Source of the DNA: CAVOGJ01 sp963695405
GTDB lineage: Bacteria; Planctomycetota; Planctomycetia; Pirellulales; Pirellulaceae
Length of the DNA stretch: 64,000 nucleotides
NCBI GenBank assembly: GCA_963695405.1
Contig: CAVOGJ010000006.1
Span: 186,001-250,000, forward strand
Direction of reading: 5' to 3'
Shown here: piece by piece, positions 35,694-44,066 of the stretch
Layout of the letters: the number at the start of each line of letters is the position of its first letter
How positions within the stretch are numbered: the stretch's first letter is position 1
The notes under the pieces: model-generated
The model's input: the letters and a program-made list of their open reading frames with translations, nothing else
Databases searched by the model: none
Told to the model about the DNA's origin: nothing
Position numbers and translations under genes: made by a program

Positions 35694-38123
35694 ATGACGA
35701 AAACGCTGATTATCGCCGAAAAGCCAAGTGTCGCGACGGACCTCGCTCGGGTCCTGGGCAAATTGCCCGAATTCGGCAAGTTTGAGCGAAAAAAAGACTA
35801 TTTTGAGAACGACCGCGCCTACGTCTCATCCGCGATTGGCCATCTGGTGGAACTCAAGATGCCGCTCACGCCCGAGGGCAAAAAGCTCCCCTGGGGCATG
35901 AAACATCTGCCAGTCATCCCGCAACAATTCGAGCTCCAGCCGATCGAACGGAGCGAGTCCCGCTTCAAGCTGCTTCTGCGACTGCTGAATAAGAAGGATG
36001 TCACGACGGTCGTCAATGCCTGTGATGCTGGGCGCGAAGGCGAGCTGATCTTTCGCTATCTCATGCAGCTTGCGGATATCCACAAACCCTTGCAGATCAA
36101 ACGGATGTGGATGCAATCGATGACGGATGACTCCATTATCGAGGCCTGGAATCACCTTCGCTCGGACGAAGAAATGCAGCCGCTGGCGGACGCGGCGATG
36201 TGTCGCTCGGAAAGCGATTGGTTGATTGGGTTGAATGGAACGAGGGCGCTTACGGCCTACAACTCTCGGCACGGGGGTTTCATGGTGACAACCGCCGGCC
36301 GCGTGCAGACGCCGACGCTGGTCATCCTGGCCGAACGTGAGCGGGTGATCCGCAGTTTTGTACCTCGTGTGTATTACGAGGTGCATGGCGATTTTGAGGT
36401 CGCGGGGGGCCAGTACCAGGGTCGCTGGTTTGTCGAGAATTTCGAGAAAGATGAAAACGACGATCAACTGCGTCCGGAAAGAATTTGGACGCTCGATGAA
36501 GCGGAGGCGATCAAAGCACGTTGTGAAGGCCAATCAGGAATCGTGCAAGAGGAGAAAAAGCCCACGAAGCAGGCTCCGCCTCAGTTATTCGATCTGACCA
36601 GCCTGCAGCGCGAGGCCAATGGAAAGCACGGCTATAGTGCCCGCCGCACCCTGCAACTGGCGCAAGCCCTTTACGACCGCTACAAATTGCTCACCTATCC
36701 TCGTACTGATTCCAAATACCTACCGGAAGACTACGTCGATCCGGTAAAGAAGACGCTGCAGGCGTACTCCAAGCAGTCACCGAACGCATCTTATCCCGAA
36801 TCGTTTGCGCGGTGCGCTGGTTGGATCTTGGCGAATGATCGAGTGACCGATTCCAAGCGCATCTTTAATACGGCGAAGGTGAGCGACCACTTCGCCATCA
36901 TTCCCACCGGCAAGACGCCCACGAGCAGCCTGGATGATGACGCGCGGAAAGTCTACGAATTGGTTGTTCGTCGTTTCCTGGCCATCTTTTATCCCCACGC
37001 CGAATACGAAGTGACGCGGCGAATCACGCGAATCGGCGCAGACTGCTTCCGAACCGACGGGCGCGTCCTCGTCGTTCCTGGATGGTTGGAAGTCTATGGT
37101 CGCAAAGCCGGTGTGGCTGCGGATAAGGACGAGTTGGTCGCGGCCGTCGATGGTGAGCAAGCGCAAGCCGTCTCGGTCGATCTGAGGCAGAATGAAACGA
37201 AACCACCTGCCCGCTATACCGATTCGACATTGCTCTCGGCCATGGAAACGGCGGGCAAGCGCGTGGATGATGACGATCTGCGGGACGCGATGAGCGAGCG
37301 GGGACTCGGCACGCCCGCCACGCGGGCGTCGATCATCGAGAACCTGATTCGTCAAAAGTACGTCTTTCGCGATGAACGGAAGAAAAGCGACCTTGTCGTC
37401 TCGAATAAGGGGCTCGCGCTTGTCGACTTGTTACAGGAAATCGGCATCGACACGCTCGGGTCGCCTGAAATGACAGGAGAATGGGAATACAAGTTGAAGG
37501 AGATGGAACACGGCAGTCTGAAACGAAATGAATTCATGAATGAAATCAAATCGTTGGCCAAGAGCATCGTGAACCAGACACGCGAATTCACGGACGCCAT
37601 CGTGAATCGATCATTTCCCGATATTCAGGCCAAGTGCCCGGATTGCGGCGGAACGGACTTTCGACAAACGGACGGCATTTTCGAGTGTAAGGACCCCGAA
37701 TGCTCATTCCGTTTGAAGAAACACATCGCCAGCCATGAACTGACCGAGGAAGAGGCCCGCGAGTTGATTACCAACCACCGCGTGGGCCCGATTGACCAAT
37801 TCAAGAATCGGTTTGGCCAGCCGTTTACGGCAGAACTGGTCCTCGAAAAATCGAAGCGGACTTGGAAGGTCAACTTCGTATTCGAAGGAGATGATGACCG
37901 TGAGGACGAATTACAGAACTTGAGTGAGGAACAGATTATCTGCCAAGCTCCCATCGCGGATGGCTCGGAAGAACGCATCAACGTCTACGAAACGGATCGT
38001 GCCTATCTGGCTCCTGATATGGCGAAGAAGGCGGACGAACGAGGGGTTCGTATCAGTAAGACGATTTTGCAGCGTGATATTCCTGCCGAGCAGGCGCAAG
38101 CTGTTTATGGAAGGGAAAACTGA
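35694..38123 (+). CDS. topB: DNA topoisomerase III, C-terminus displaced by frameshift
   Basis: 809 residues. The Toprim domain opens with TLIIAEKPSVATDLARVLG and includes DAGREGELIFR. The catalytic tyrosine lies in LLTYPRTDSKYLP. A C-terminal zinc-binding unit is visible (CPDCGGTDFR ... CKDPEC). Type IA enzymes relax negative supercoils and decatenate via a 5'-phosphotyrosine. Near 38098 the frame reads EQAQAVYGREN-stop. The +1 frame instead reads KLFMEGKTDLMPGFLSKKGRKF, the expected end of the family. Restoring two A in CAAG (to CAAAAG) would rejoin both parts into 891 residues. Confidence 0.95.
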   Translation: MTKTLIIAEKPSVATDLARVLGKLPEFGKFERKKDYFENDRAYVSSAIGHLVELKMPLTPEGKKLPWGMKHLPVIPQQFELQPIERSESRFKLLLRLLNKKDVTTVVNACDAGREGELIFRYLMQLADIHKPLQIKRMWMQSMTDDSIIEAWNHLRSDEEMQPLADAAMCRSESDWLIGLNGTRALTAYNSRHGGFMVTTAGRVQTPTLVILAERERVIRSFVPRVYYEVHGDFEVAGGQYQGRWFVENFEKDENDDQLRPERIWTLDEAEAIKARCEGQSGIVQEEKKPTKQAPPQLFDLTSLQREANGKHGYSARRTLQLAQALYDRYKLLTYPRTDSKYLPEDYVDPVKKTLQAYSKQSPNASYPESFARCAGWILANDRVTDSKRIFNTAKVSDHFAIIPTGKTPTSSLDDDARKVYELVVRRFLAIFYPHAEYEVTRRITRIGADCFRTDGRVLVVPGWLEVYGRKAGVAADKDELVAAVDGEQAQAVSVDLRQNETKPPARYTDSTLLSAMETAGKRVDDDDLRDAMSERGLGTPATRASIIENLIRQKYVFRDERKKSDLVVSNKGLALVDLLQEIGIDTLGSPEMTGEWEYKLKEMEHGSLKRNEFMNEIKSLAKSIVNQTREFTDAIVNRSFPDIQAKCPDCGGTDFRQTDGIFECKDPECSFRLKKHIASHELTEEEARELITNHRVGPIDQFKNRFGQPFTAELVLEKSKRTWKVNFVFEGDDDREDELQNLSEEQIICQAPIADGSEERINVYETDRAYLAPDMAKKADERGVRISKTILQRDIPAEQAQAVYGREN

Positions 38124-38367
38124 TCTGATGCCCGGTTTTCTCTCGAAGAAAGGTCGCAAGTTCGCAGCTCACCTCACTCTCGACCGCGAAACGGGCAAGC
38201 TAGGTTTTGAGTTCGCACCGCGAAAGTCGGCAAAGAAAGCGGATGCAGACCAGACCGACAGCGCATCGGATGGGGCAGATGAAAGTCCAAAGAAAAAACC
38301 AGCCAAGAAAAAGCCTGCCGCCAAGAAGAAAACGACCGCCAAGCGATCGGTGAGCAAGAAGAAATAG
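38107..38367 (+). CDS. topB: Displaced C-terminal piece of TopB with K/A-rich tail
   Basis: 86 codons from the Met of MEGKTDLMPGFLSKKGRKF. 'KTDL..GF.SKKGR.F.A.L.LD...GK..FEF' is the conserved end of planctomycete and clostridial-type TopB, so this is almost certainly part of the preceding gene rather than its own gene. It ends in a Lys/Ala-rich tail (KKPAKKKPAAKKKTTAKR) much like the H1-like protein at the start of the window, probably a nonspecific DNA-binding extension. Confidence 0.85.
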   Translation: MEGKTDLMPGFLSKKGRKFAAHLTLDRETGKLGFEFAPRKSAKKADADQTDSASDGADESPKKKPAKKKPAAKKKTTAKRSVSKKK

Positions 38368-38622
38368 CGCAGCGGCTACCGTGCTCGCAAGATGGCTGAT
38401 GTGTGCGGCGATCGTTTACAAGTCAAGACTTGGCCGTCCCGATCCGCCTGGCGTGAGATACCTTCGTGGACTTTGTGCCCTTCGTCGTAGAATCCAGCCA
38501 AACCATCGCACGCGCAGGCGGCGAACCAAATCCACGCCACACACGACTCACATTCCATCACGACGGTCGATCGACTGCGGCAGGATGCCACCACCACGAT
38601 CGAGTCGCGTTTGCACCGTCAA

Positions 38623-40455
38623 CTACCGCGGCACCTGCGTCACTTGACCGCTCTTCGCGTCCGCGACGGCAGGTCGACTCTGAACCAGCAGCAGCGTTTG
38701 GTCCTTTAAGAAGTAGGCGCCGCGATCGAGTACGACGAGCGGCTGGCCACTCGCCTGCTCAAGCGTCTCCCAGTGCCGATCGCTCACGATCAGATAGGCC
38801 GAAGGATTGCCCCGCAAGAATTCGGCGGCCGCGGTCGCAGTATCCACGCCAAACTCCTGGATCGTACGGTGAGCATAGTAAACCCACGATGGCTCGAGCG
38901 TCGCAAAGGAGGCCAATCTGGCCTCGGGATGCGTCGGTAAGTTGTCCAGCATCCGCACACACTCCTGGTGTCGACTGACGCGTGGCGCAACGATTGCGAA
39001 CAACGCGACACTCAAGGCGATTGCCGAGATCGCAAAGACACGTATCGACCACGTGGGCTGTTGAATGCGCTGGCAGGTTGCGGCCACGGTGGCTCCGACC
39101 AGGGGAATCGCGCCTACAAGTCCCAGCCAGATCGCTGCCGATTCATGGGGAAGGAATTTACGCGCTGCCAGCGGAATTCCGGCGCCTAGGAGGATTCCGA
39201 CCAAGGCGAGGATTCCCATGCCCAGCGGCCACCAAACGCTGGCGACACGCGCACGTGACTGCTCCCAGTCGGCAAGGAATCTGCCGAAGAGAAGGGCGAG
39301 GGCCGGGAAAGTGGGTGCCACGTAGCTCGGCAGCTTGGTCTGGGCAACGCTAAAAATGGCCACGTACACACCGATCCAGCAACACAGAAAGAGGATGCCG
39401 TCACGCTCGCCCATTCGTTCCCGTGAGGCCGTCTGCAAGTGGCGGGACGTCGAAAGGCACGTCGGCACTGTCAACACGGACCAAGGAAAGCAGCAGACGA
39501 GCAAGGCCAACGGATAGAAGAGCAACGAACCATGATGGCCTTCCATGGGGCTGACAGCTCGGTTCAAGTTGTGCTCCCAAAAGAAACCACGGAGCCATTC
39601 GCCGTTCGTGCGAAAGCCTACCCAGGCATACCAAGGGCCGGCAATCAGCAGCACCACTGCAAGCGCCAGGCACGGACGCATCTGCCAGCAGGTTCGCAGG
39701 AAGTCGCGTGGCGCGAATACTTGTAGGCATGAACCCAACATGGATACGATTCGGTGTCGAACGGATGGGTGCTCTTGCCTCGGCTGGGGGTGGTTTTCGG
39801 AAGTTCTCGCAAGCAGGCAAAACATGCCGATCACCGCCGTCGGCAGGATCAGCCCGACGGGTCCCTTCGACAGCACGGCGAGTCCCATCGTGGCGTACAA
39901 GACGATGCCGGCAGATAGGGACTGCGTAAAAGGGATACTGCCACGTCGCACGAGCGCGGGGGATGCCGCCCGTAGGCTGTGTGTCGGCCACACTGAATAA
40001 ACGTAGACGGCCATGGCCGCGCTGCTGAAGAAGATCAAACAGCCATCCGGAGTCGCGGCGCGACCGGTGACACCCATCATTGCGAATGTGGCGAGCGCAA
40101 TCGCAGACCAGAGGGCGGCCCGCCGTCCAAATAACCGCAGGCCCAGCGAATAGGTCACGAGTACCGTCGCGCATGACACTAAGGCGGAAGGGACGCGAGC
40201 GGCGAATTCACTGACACCGAGGCAGGTATAAGACGCCATCATCAGCCAATACAGCATGATTGGCTTGTGGGTTCGCAAGGCGCCATTAAACGTCGGGACA
40301 ACCCAATCACCCCGTTCCAGCATCTCACGGGCGCAGGTAGCGTTTCGTGGTTCGTCACGATCCCACAGTCGGGCACCACCCAGATTGGCGAAGAAGACGA
40401 TGCCCGCGACGAGCGATAACAGTGCCACGTCACGAAGTAGAGGAATGGGCCGCAC
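38623..40455 (-). CDS. GT39-family glycosyltransferase (ArnT/PMT-like), polytopic membrane protein
   Basis: 610 residues starting with GTG at 40455, backed by a perfect AAGGAGGT six bases upstream. The first loop holds LWDRDEPRNATCAREML, the Asp/Glu motif of ArnT/PMT glycosyltransferases that use polyprenyl-phosphate sugars. About 11-13 membrane helices follow, then a soluble periplasmic C-terminal part from about residue 480. Likely acceptors are lipid A, glycans or proteins on the outer face of the inner membrane; the substrate is not readable. No lipid-A or polymyxin-resistance genes are nearby. Confidence 0.9.
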   Translation of the reverse strand: MRPIPLLRDVALLSLVAGIVFFANLGGARLWDRDEPRNATCAREMLERGDWVVPTFNGALRTHKPIMLYWLMMASYTCLGVSEFAARVPSALVSCATVLVTYSLGLRLFGRRAALWSAIALATFAMMGVTGRAATPDGCLIFFSSAAMAVYVYSVWPTHSLRAASPALVRRGSIPFTQSLSAGIVLYATMGLAVLSKGPVGLILPTAVIGMFCLLARTSENHPQPRQEHPSVRHRIVSMLGSCLQVFAPRDFLRTCWQMRPCLALAVVLLIAGPWYAWVGFRTNGEWLRGFFWEHNLNRAVSPMEGHHGSLLFYPLALLVCCFPWSVLTVPTCLSTSRHLQTASRERMGERDGILFLCCWIGVYVAIFSVAQTKLPSYVAPTFPALALLFGRFLADWEQSRARVASVWWPLGMGILALVGILLGAGIPLAARKFLPHESAAIWLGLVGAIPLVGATVAATCQRIQQPTWSIRVFAISAIALSVALFAIVAPRVSRHQECVRMLDNLPTHPEARLASFATLEPSWVYYAHRTIQEFGVDTATAAAEFLRGNPSAYLIVSDRHWETLEQASGQPLVVLDRGAYFLKDQTLLLVQSRPAVADAKSGQVTQVPR

Positions 40456-40765
40456 GAACGAACCTCCTTGTTCGAACTCTCTGGCAAGGGCAGCGGCGAA
40501 CTCGACTTATTTCGATAACCTATTTCGGTAACCGACCATGTCTCATGGCACAACGAGCGGCCGATCCGCCACGCCACGGGCCAGGTCGAGCCGAATCGGT
40601 GGCTTGCCGCACGCACCAGTCTATGCCGAATCGTCCTGAGCGACCAAGGTGAATCTGGCCCCCAAATATCCCGGTCGGCGTGAGAATCGGCGCCGGCACG
40701 TCCACCCTGGTGCTTCTCATTGTCCGGCTGGGTACCGCAGCGGGCGAACCTGCCAGCACGGTCCC
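40456..40765. other. Intergenic region upstream of GT39 gene
   Basis: 310 bp between two minus-strand genes. No credible gene or RNA seen. It should contain the GT39 promoter and the 3' end of the maltodextrin operon; no strong hairpin-plus-T-run was recognised. Confidence 0.5.
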
Positions 40766-41596
40766 CTATTCCTTGACCGATCCGAGCGTCAGTCCACTCA
40801 CCAGAAAACGGCTGAGCGTGATAAAGAGGATGACGACCGGGATACTCACGAGTACGGAAGAGGCGGCGTAGAGTCCCCAATCGGTCGACATCGAAGCTTG
40901 AAAACTCTTCAGCCCAAGTGGAAGCGTAAACATGTCGCGATCCTGCAGCACGACGGCCGCCACGATGTACTCGGACCAAGCGCTCATGAAACTGAAGAGC
41001 GCCGTGATTACCAAACCGGGTACCGCCAGAGGAAGAATGATCTTGTAGAAAGACTGCCAGGGGTTACATCCGTCGATGCAAGCCGCTTCCTCCAGCGACG
41101 TGGGAATCGTATCGTAGAAACCCTTCATCTGCCACAAGCAAAACGGCAAGGCTGTCGCCGTGTAGAAGATCATCAATCCGAGGAAAGTGTTCACGAGCTG
41201 CAAACGGGCGATCATGATGTAAAGTGGCAGGAGCAGCATCGTCGCCGGAAACATCTGGGTGGTGAGAATCGCCAACATGCCTGTCTGCCGCCCTACGAAG
41301 CGATAGCGACTGAACGCGTATCCGCCAATGGCGGCGAGCACTACCCCCGTCGTCGTGACCATCAGGGCGACCAACGACGAATTGCCGACCCAACGTAGGA
41401 ACGGTTGCTCGGTAAACAACTGCACGTACGAATCGAACGTCCAGTCGACGGGGATAATCCGCAAGTCTTGCGTGCGCAATTGATCACCGGGCCGCAACGA
41501 AATCGAAATCACGTTCAGTACGGGATAGACGGAAATTGCCACAAACGTCAGCAGCACGAGGTGACGACAAATCGTAAGAAGGCGCGGTTCCCTCAT
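40766..41596 (-). CDS. Carbohydrate ABC transporter permease (MalG type)
   Basis: 276 residues with six predicted membrane helices. The cytoplasmic EAA loop that docks the ATPase is present (SLEEAACIDGCNPWQSFYKIILPL region). The C-terminal ...RFLVSGLTLGSVKE is the usual MalG ending. Its ATG overlaps the TGA of the upstream solute-binding/permease fusion by four bases (ATGA), so the two halves of the channel are translated together. The amylase next in the operon points to maltodextrins as substrate. Confidence 0.93.
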   Translation of the reverse strand: MREPRLLTICRHLVLLTFVAISVYPVLNVISISLRPGDQLRTQDLRIIPVDWTFDSYVQLFTEQPFLRWVGNSSLVALMVTTTGVVLAAIGGYAFSRYRFVGRQTGMLAILTTQMFPATMLLLPLYIMIARLQLVNTFLGLMIFYTATALPFCLWQMKGFYDTIPTSLEEAACIDGCNPWQSFYKIILPLAVPGLVITALFSFMSAWSEYIVAAVVLQDRDMFTLPLGLKSFQASMSTDWGLYAASSVLVSIPVVILFITLSRFLVSGLTLGSVKE

Positions 41597-43974
41597 GAGG
41601 TTCCTTCCGTCGCGTTGGTGCGCCAGAGGAAAAAGACGGAGAAGACCAGCAACATCCCAAAGATGACAAGCGATAGTGCCGCCCCATACCCGTATCGGTA
41701 AAGGTTGAAGACAGCCTTGTATACGTACGATACGAGGATGTGCGTCTTATCCGATGGCTTGCCACCGTCCGAAACCAGCCAAATGACGTTGAGGTTGTTG
41801 AACGTCCACACCGTCCCCAGCGTGATGGCCGGCAGTAGCACGGGTCGCAGCATCGGCAACGTGATATGCCAGAATTGCATCCAGCGCGATACGCGATCAA
41901 TCCGCGCCGCTTCATACAGTTCTTGCGGGATCCCCTGCATCCCGCCCAGCGCGATGACCATCATGAAGGGGAAACCGAGCCAGACATTGGTGGTGATGCA
42001 AGCGATGAAGGCGTTGACCGGATCGCCCAGCCAGTCGATCACAGGCTGGTTTAAGTACTTGCCGGCAATCAAATTGACCGCTCCGTACTCGAGGTCAAAC
42101 ATGCCTTTCCAGGTGAGCGCGGTAATATAAGCCGGTACGGCCCACGGCAGGATCAGAATTACCCGATAGATGCTCTTGCCGGCAACCGGCCCGTTCAACA
42201 TGACTGCCAGGAACAGGCCGATCGCCACGTGAAAGAAGACGTTCACCGACGTCCAAATGATGGTCTTCCCCAATACCGGCAGAAAGGCCGAGTCGGAAAA
42301 GACGCGCGCGTAGTGCTGAAAACCAATGATCTCCCAATTCTGAAAATTCTTCAGCGACATGTTAGAAAACGAGATCACAATGTTGTAGAAAAAGGGAAAG
42401 ACAATCGTGGCAAAGATGACGATCAACGCGGGATAAGCCAGCAGGTAAGCGAAACGATTCAGTCTCCAATCGCCTGCGATTTGCCGCAGCGTGCGGATTT
42501 GCCAAATCGCGACCGCAGCGATCACCAGCCAACCGATCCAGGTGATGAACTTGGCGGCCATGCCGGGGCGGAGGTCCTCATTCATTTCGGCAATTTTGGC
42601 AACCGCCGTTTGTTGCATCGTGGCGGCAGCCTTCTCGGCCGTGATACTGCCGCCCAGCAGCGCCTGGTATGACGGTCGCATCGAGTCCCAAACGGCGCGC
42701 AGTTCCGGCACTACCGGCATCGCTCGTCCCCGCCGCATCTGTTCCGCAGAAACTGCGAGGGTCGGATCATCCTGAATGAAGGGATCTTCCAGCAGCGATT
42801 GTCGAGATGGCAGAATCTTCAGTTCGCGCATATGGCGGCGTTGGATATCTTCGGACAGCATATAATTGACGAAGGTCATCGCGGCCTCCGCCTGTTTCCC
42901 GACCGCCAGTTTGCTGAGCGAAAAGCCCTTGGGGGCCACCGTCGGTCGCATCGGAAGTCCCGTCTCGGTCACGATCGGCAAGCAAGCGATGGCCGCGTCG
43001 ATCTTGGAATTGGCCAGGTACTCGTTCCAGCTCCAATCGCCGTTGATAATCATGGCGGCTTTGCCCGATTTGAACAGCGAATCGGCGTTTTCGTAGTCGC
43101 AGTTCTGTGGGATGACCTTATATTTGTTGCGCAAAGACGCGATGAATTTAAATGCAGCGATCGTGTCCGCCGTATCCAGATCTGGCGTCCGATCGGTTCC
43201 CTCCGCAAACATCCAGGCACCGTAGCCGGTCAGGAACGGCACGGCAAAAAATGGTTCGGTAAAGTTCCATACGAGACCGTAACGCTCCATCCGCCCATCG
43301 CCATTCTCGTCGATCGTGTTCTCAACGGCCAGCTGAACCATGTCGTCCGTCGTGATCGGCGGTGTCGCGATTAAGTCTCGATTGTAGACGAGTGCCAAGT
43401 GATTACCGATTCGGTCGCCGACCTGCAGTAGCCGGCGTACGGAAGGATCCTCCTTGTCCGCCAGGAAAGTCATCGCCGCGGGTAAGAACTTGGCAATTTC
43501 CGCTTCGTCGAACCAGGGACTCATGTCCTGGACAATGCCCATCTCGTGAAACGCCCCCATGGGATCGGAAGCCATGTACACCAGCTCGGGACAGACCGGT
43601 GTGCGGGCGGCCGTTTCGAAGCCACTGCGAAGTTCCTCGGTTTCCTTGTATAAGGCTCGGACTTCGATGGCCGGATGCAAGGCCTGGAAATTCTCAATGT
43701 CCTCATCCAGCGATCGCCGTTCGCCAGGAGTCATTTGGTGCCATAGCGTCACGACGGTGCGATCGTCGCTCTGTTGGCAGCCAAGACAGCCAACCAGCCA
43801 AATCAGAGCGCCCAGCCATGCCGTGCTGGAAAATTGCCGGAAAGCGGCGGCCGCCAACCGCTGGGCATCGTTCTGATTCTCCGCGTCGAATCGGCAGGCT
43901 GATTCCTCCCGTTTTCGTGGGTGGCTCGCCAAGTCGTTCGGCACGTTCAACGGCAGCGGTTTCACCATAAACAC
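41593..43974 (-). CDS. Fused solute-binding protein and MalF-type permease
   Basis: 793 residues combining two normally separate proteins. A hydrophobic segment ends in a lipobox-like LVGCLGC (Cys63/Cys66). Residues ~70-440 form a family 1 extracellular solute-binding protein (TVVTLWHQMTPGERRSLDE; SGKAAMIINGDWSWNEY). A membrane helix near 465-485 leads into a MalF-type permease (~505-790) with its EAA loop (ELYEAARIDRVSRWMQFWHI) and FNNLNVIWLVSDGG. Tethering the binding protein to the channel would make a soluble receptor unnecessary. The exact start is uncertain because the region before the lipobox is long. No MalK-type ATPase is encoded in the window. Confidence 0.9.
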   Translation of the reverse strand: MFMVKPLPLNVPNDLASHPRKREESACRFDAENQNDAQRLAAAAFRQFSSTAWLGALIWLVGCLGCQQSDDRTVVTLWHQMTPGERRSLDEDIENFQALHPAIEVRALYKETEELRSGFETAARTPVCPELVYMASDPMGAFHEMGIVQDMSPWFDEAEIAKFLPAAMTFLADKEDPSVRRLLQVGDRIGNHLALVYNRDLIATPPITTDDMVQLAVENTIDENGDGRMERYGLVWNFTEPFFAVPFLTGYGAWMFAEGTDRTPDLDTADTIAAFKFIASLRNKYKVIPQNCDYENADSLFKSGKAAMIINGDWSWNEYLANSKIDAAIACLPIVTETGLPMRPTVAPKGFSLSKLAVGKQAEAAMTFVNYMLSEDIQRRHMRELKILPSRQSLLEDPFIQDDPTLAVSAEQMRRGRAMPVVPELRAVWDSMRPSYQALLGGSITAEKAAATMQQTAVAKIAEMNEDLRPGMAAKFITWIGWLVIAAVAIWQIRTLRQIAGDWRLNRFAYLLAYPALIVIFATIVFPFFYNIVISFSNMSLKNFQNWEIIGFQHYARVFSDSAFLPVLGKTIIWTSVNVFFHVAIGLFLAVMLNGPVAGKSIYRVILILPWAVPAYITALTWKGMFDLEYGAVNLIAGKYLNQPVIDWLGDPVNAFIACITTNVWLGFPFMMVIALGGMQGIPQELYEAARIDRVSRWMQFWHITLPMLRPVLLPAITLGTVWTFNNLNVIWLVSDGGKPSDKTHILVSYVYKAVFNLYRYGYGAALSLVIFGMLLVFSVFFLWRTNATEGTS

Positions 43975-44066
43975 GTTTCCCAGCCAAGTCTGTCCGCCGT
44001 CATCCGCAGAGTCGATGGCCGCCGCGAGCGTGATCTTCCGTCGCCTGACGCTGCGCAGCCTTCGCT

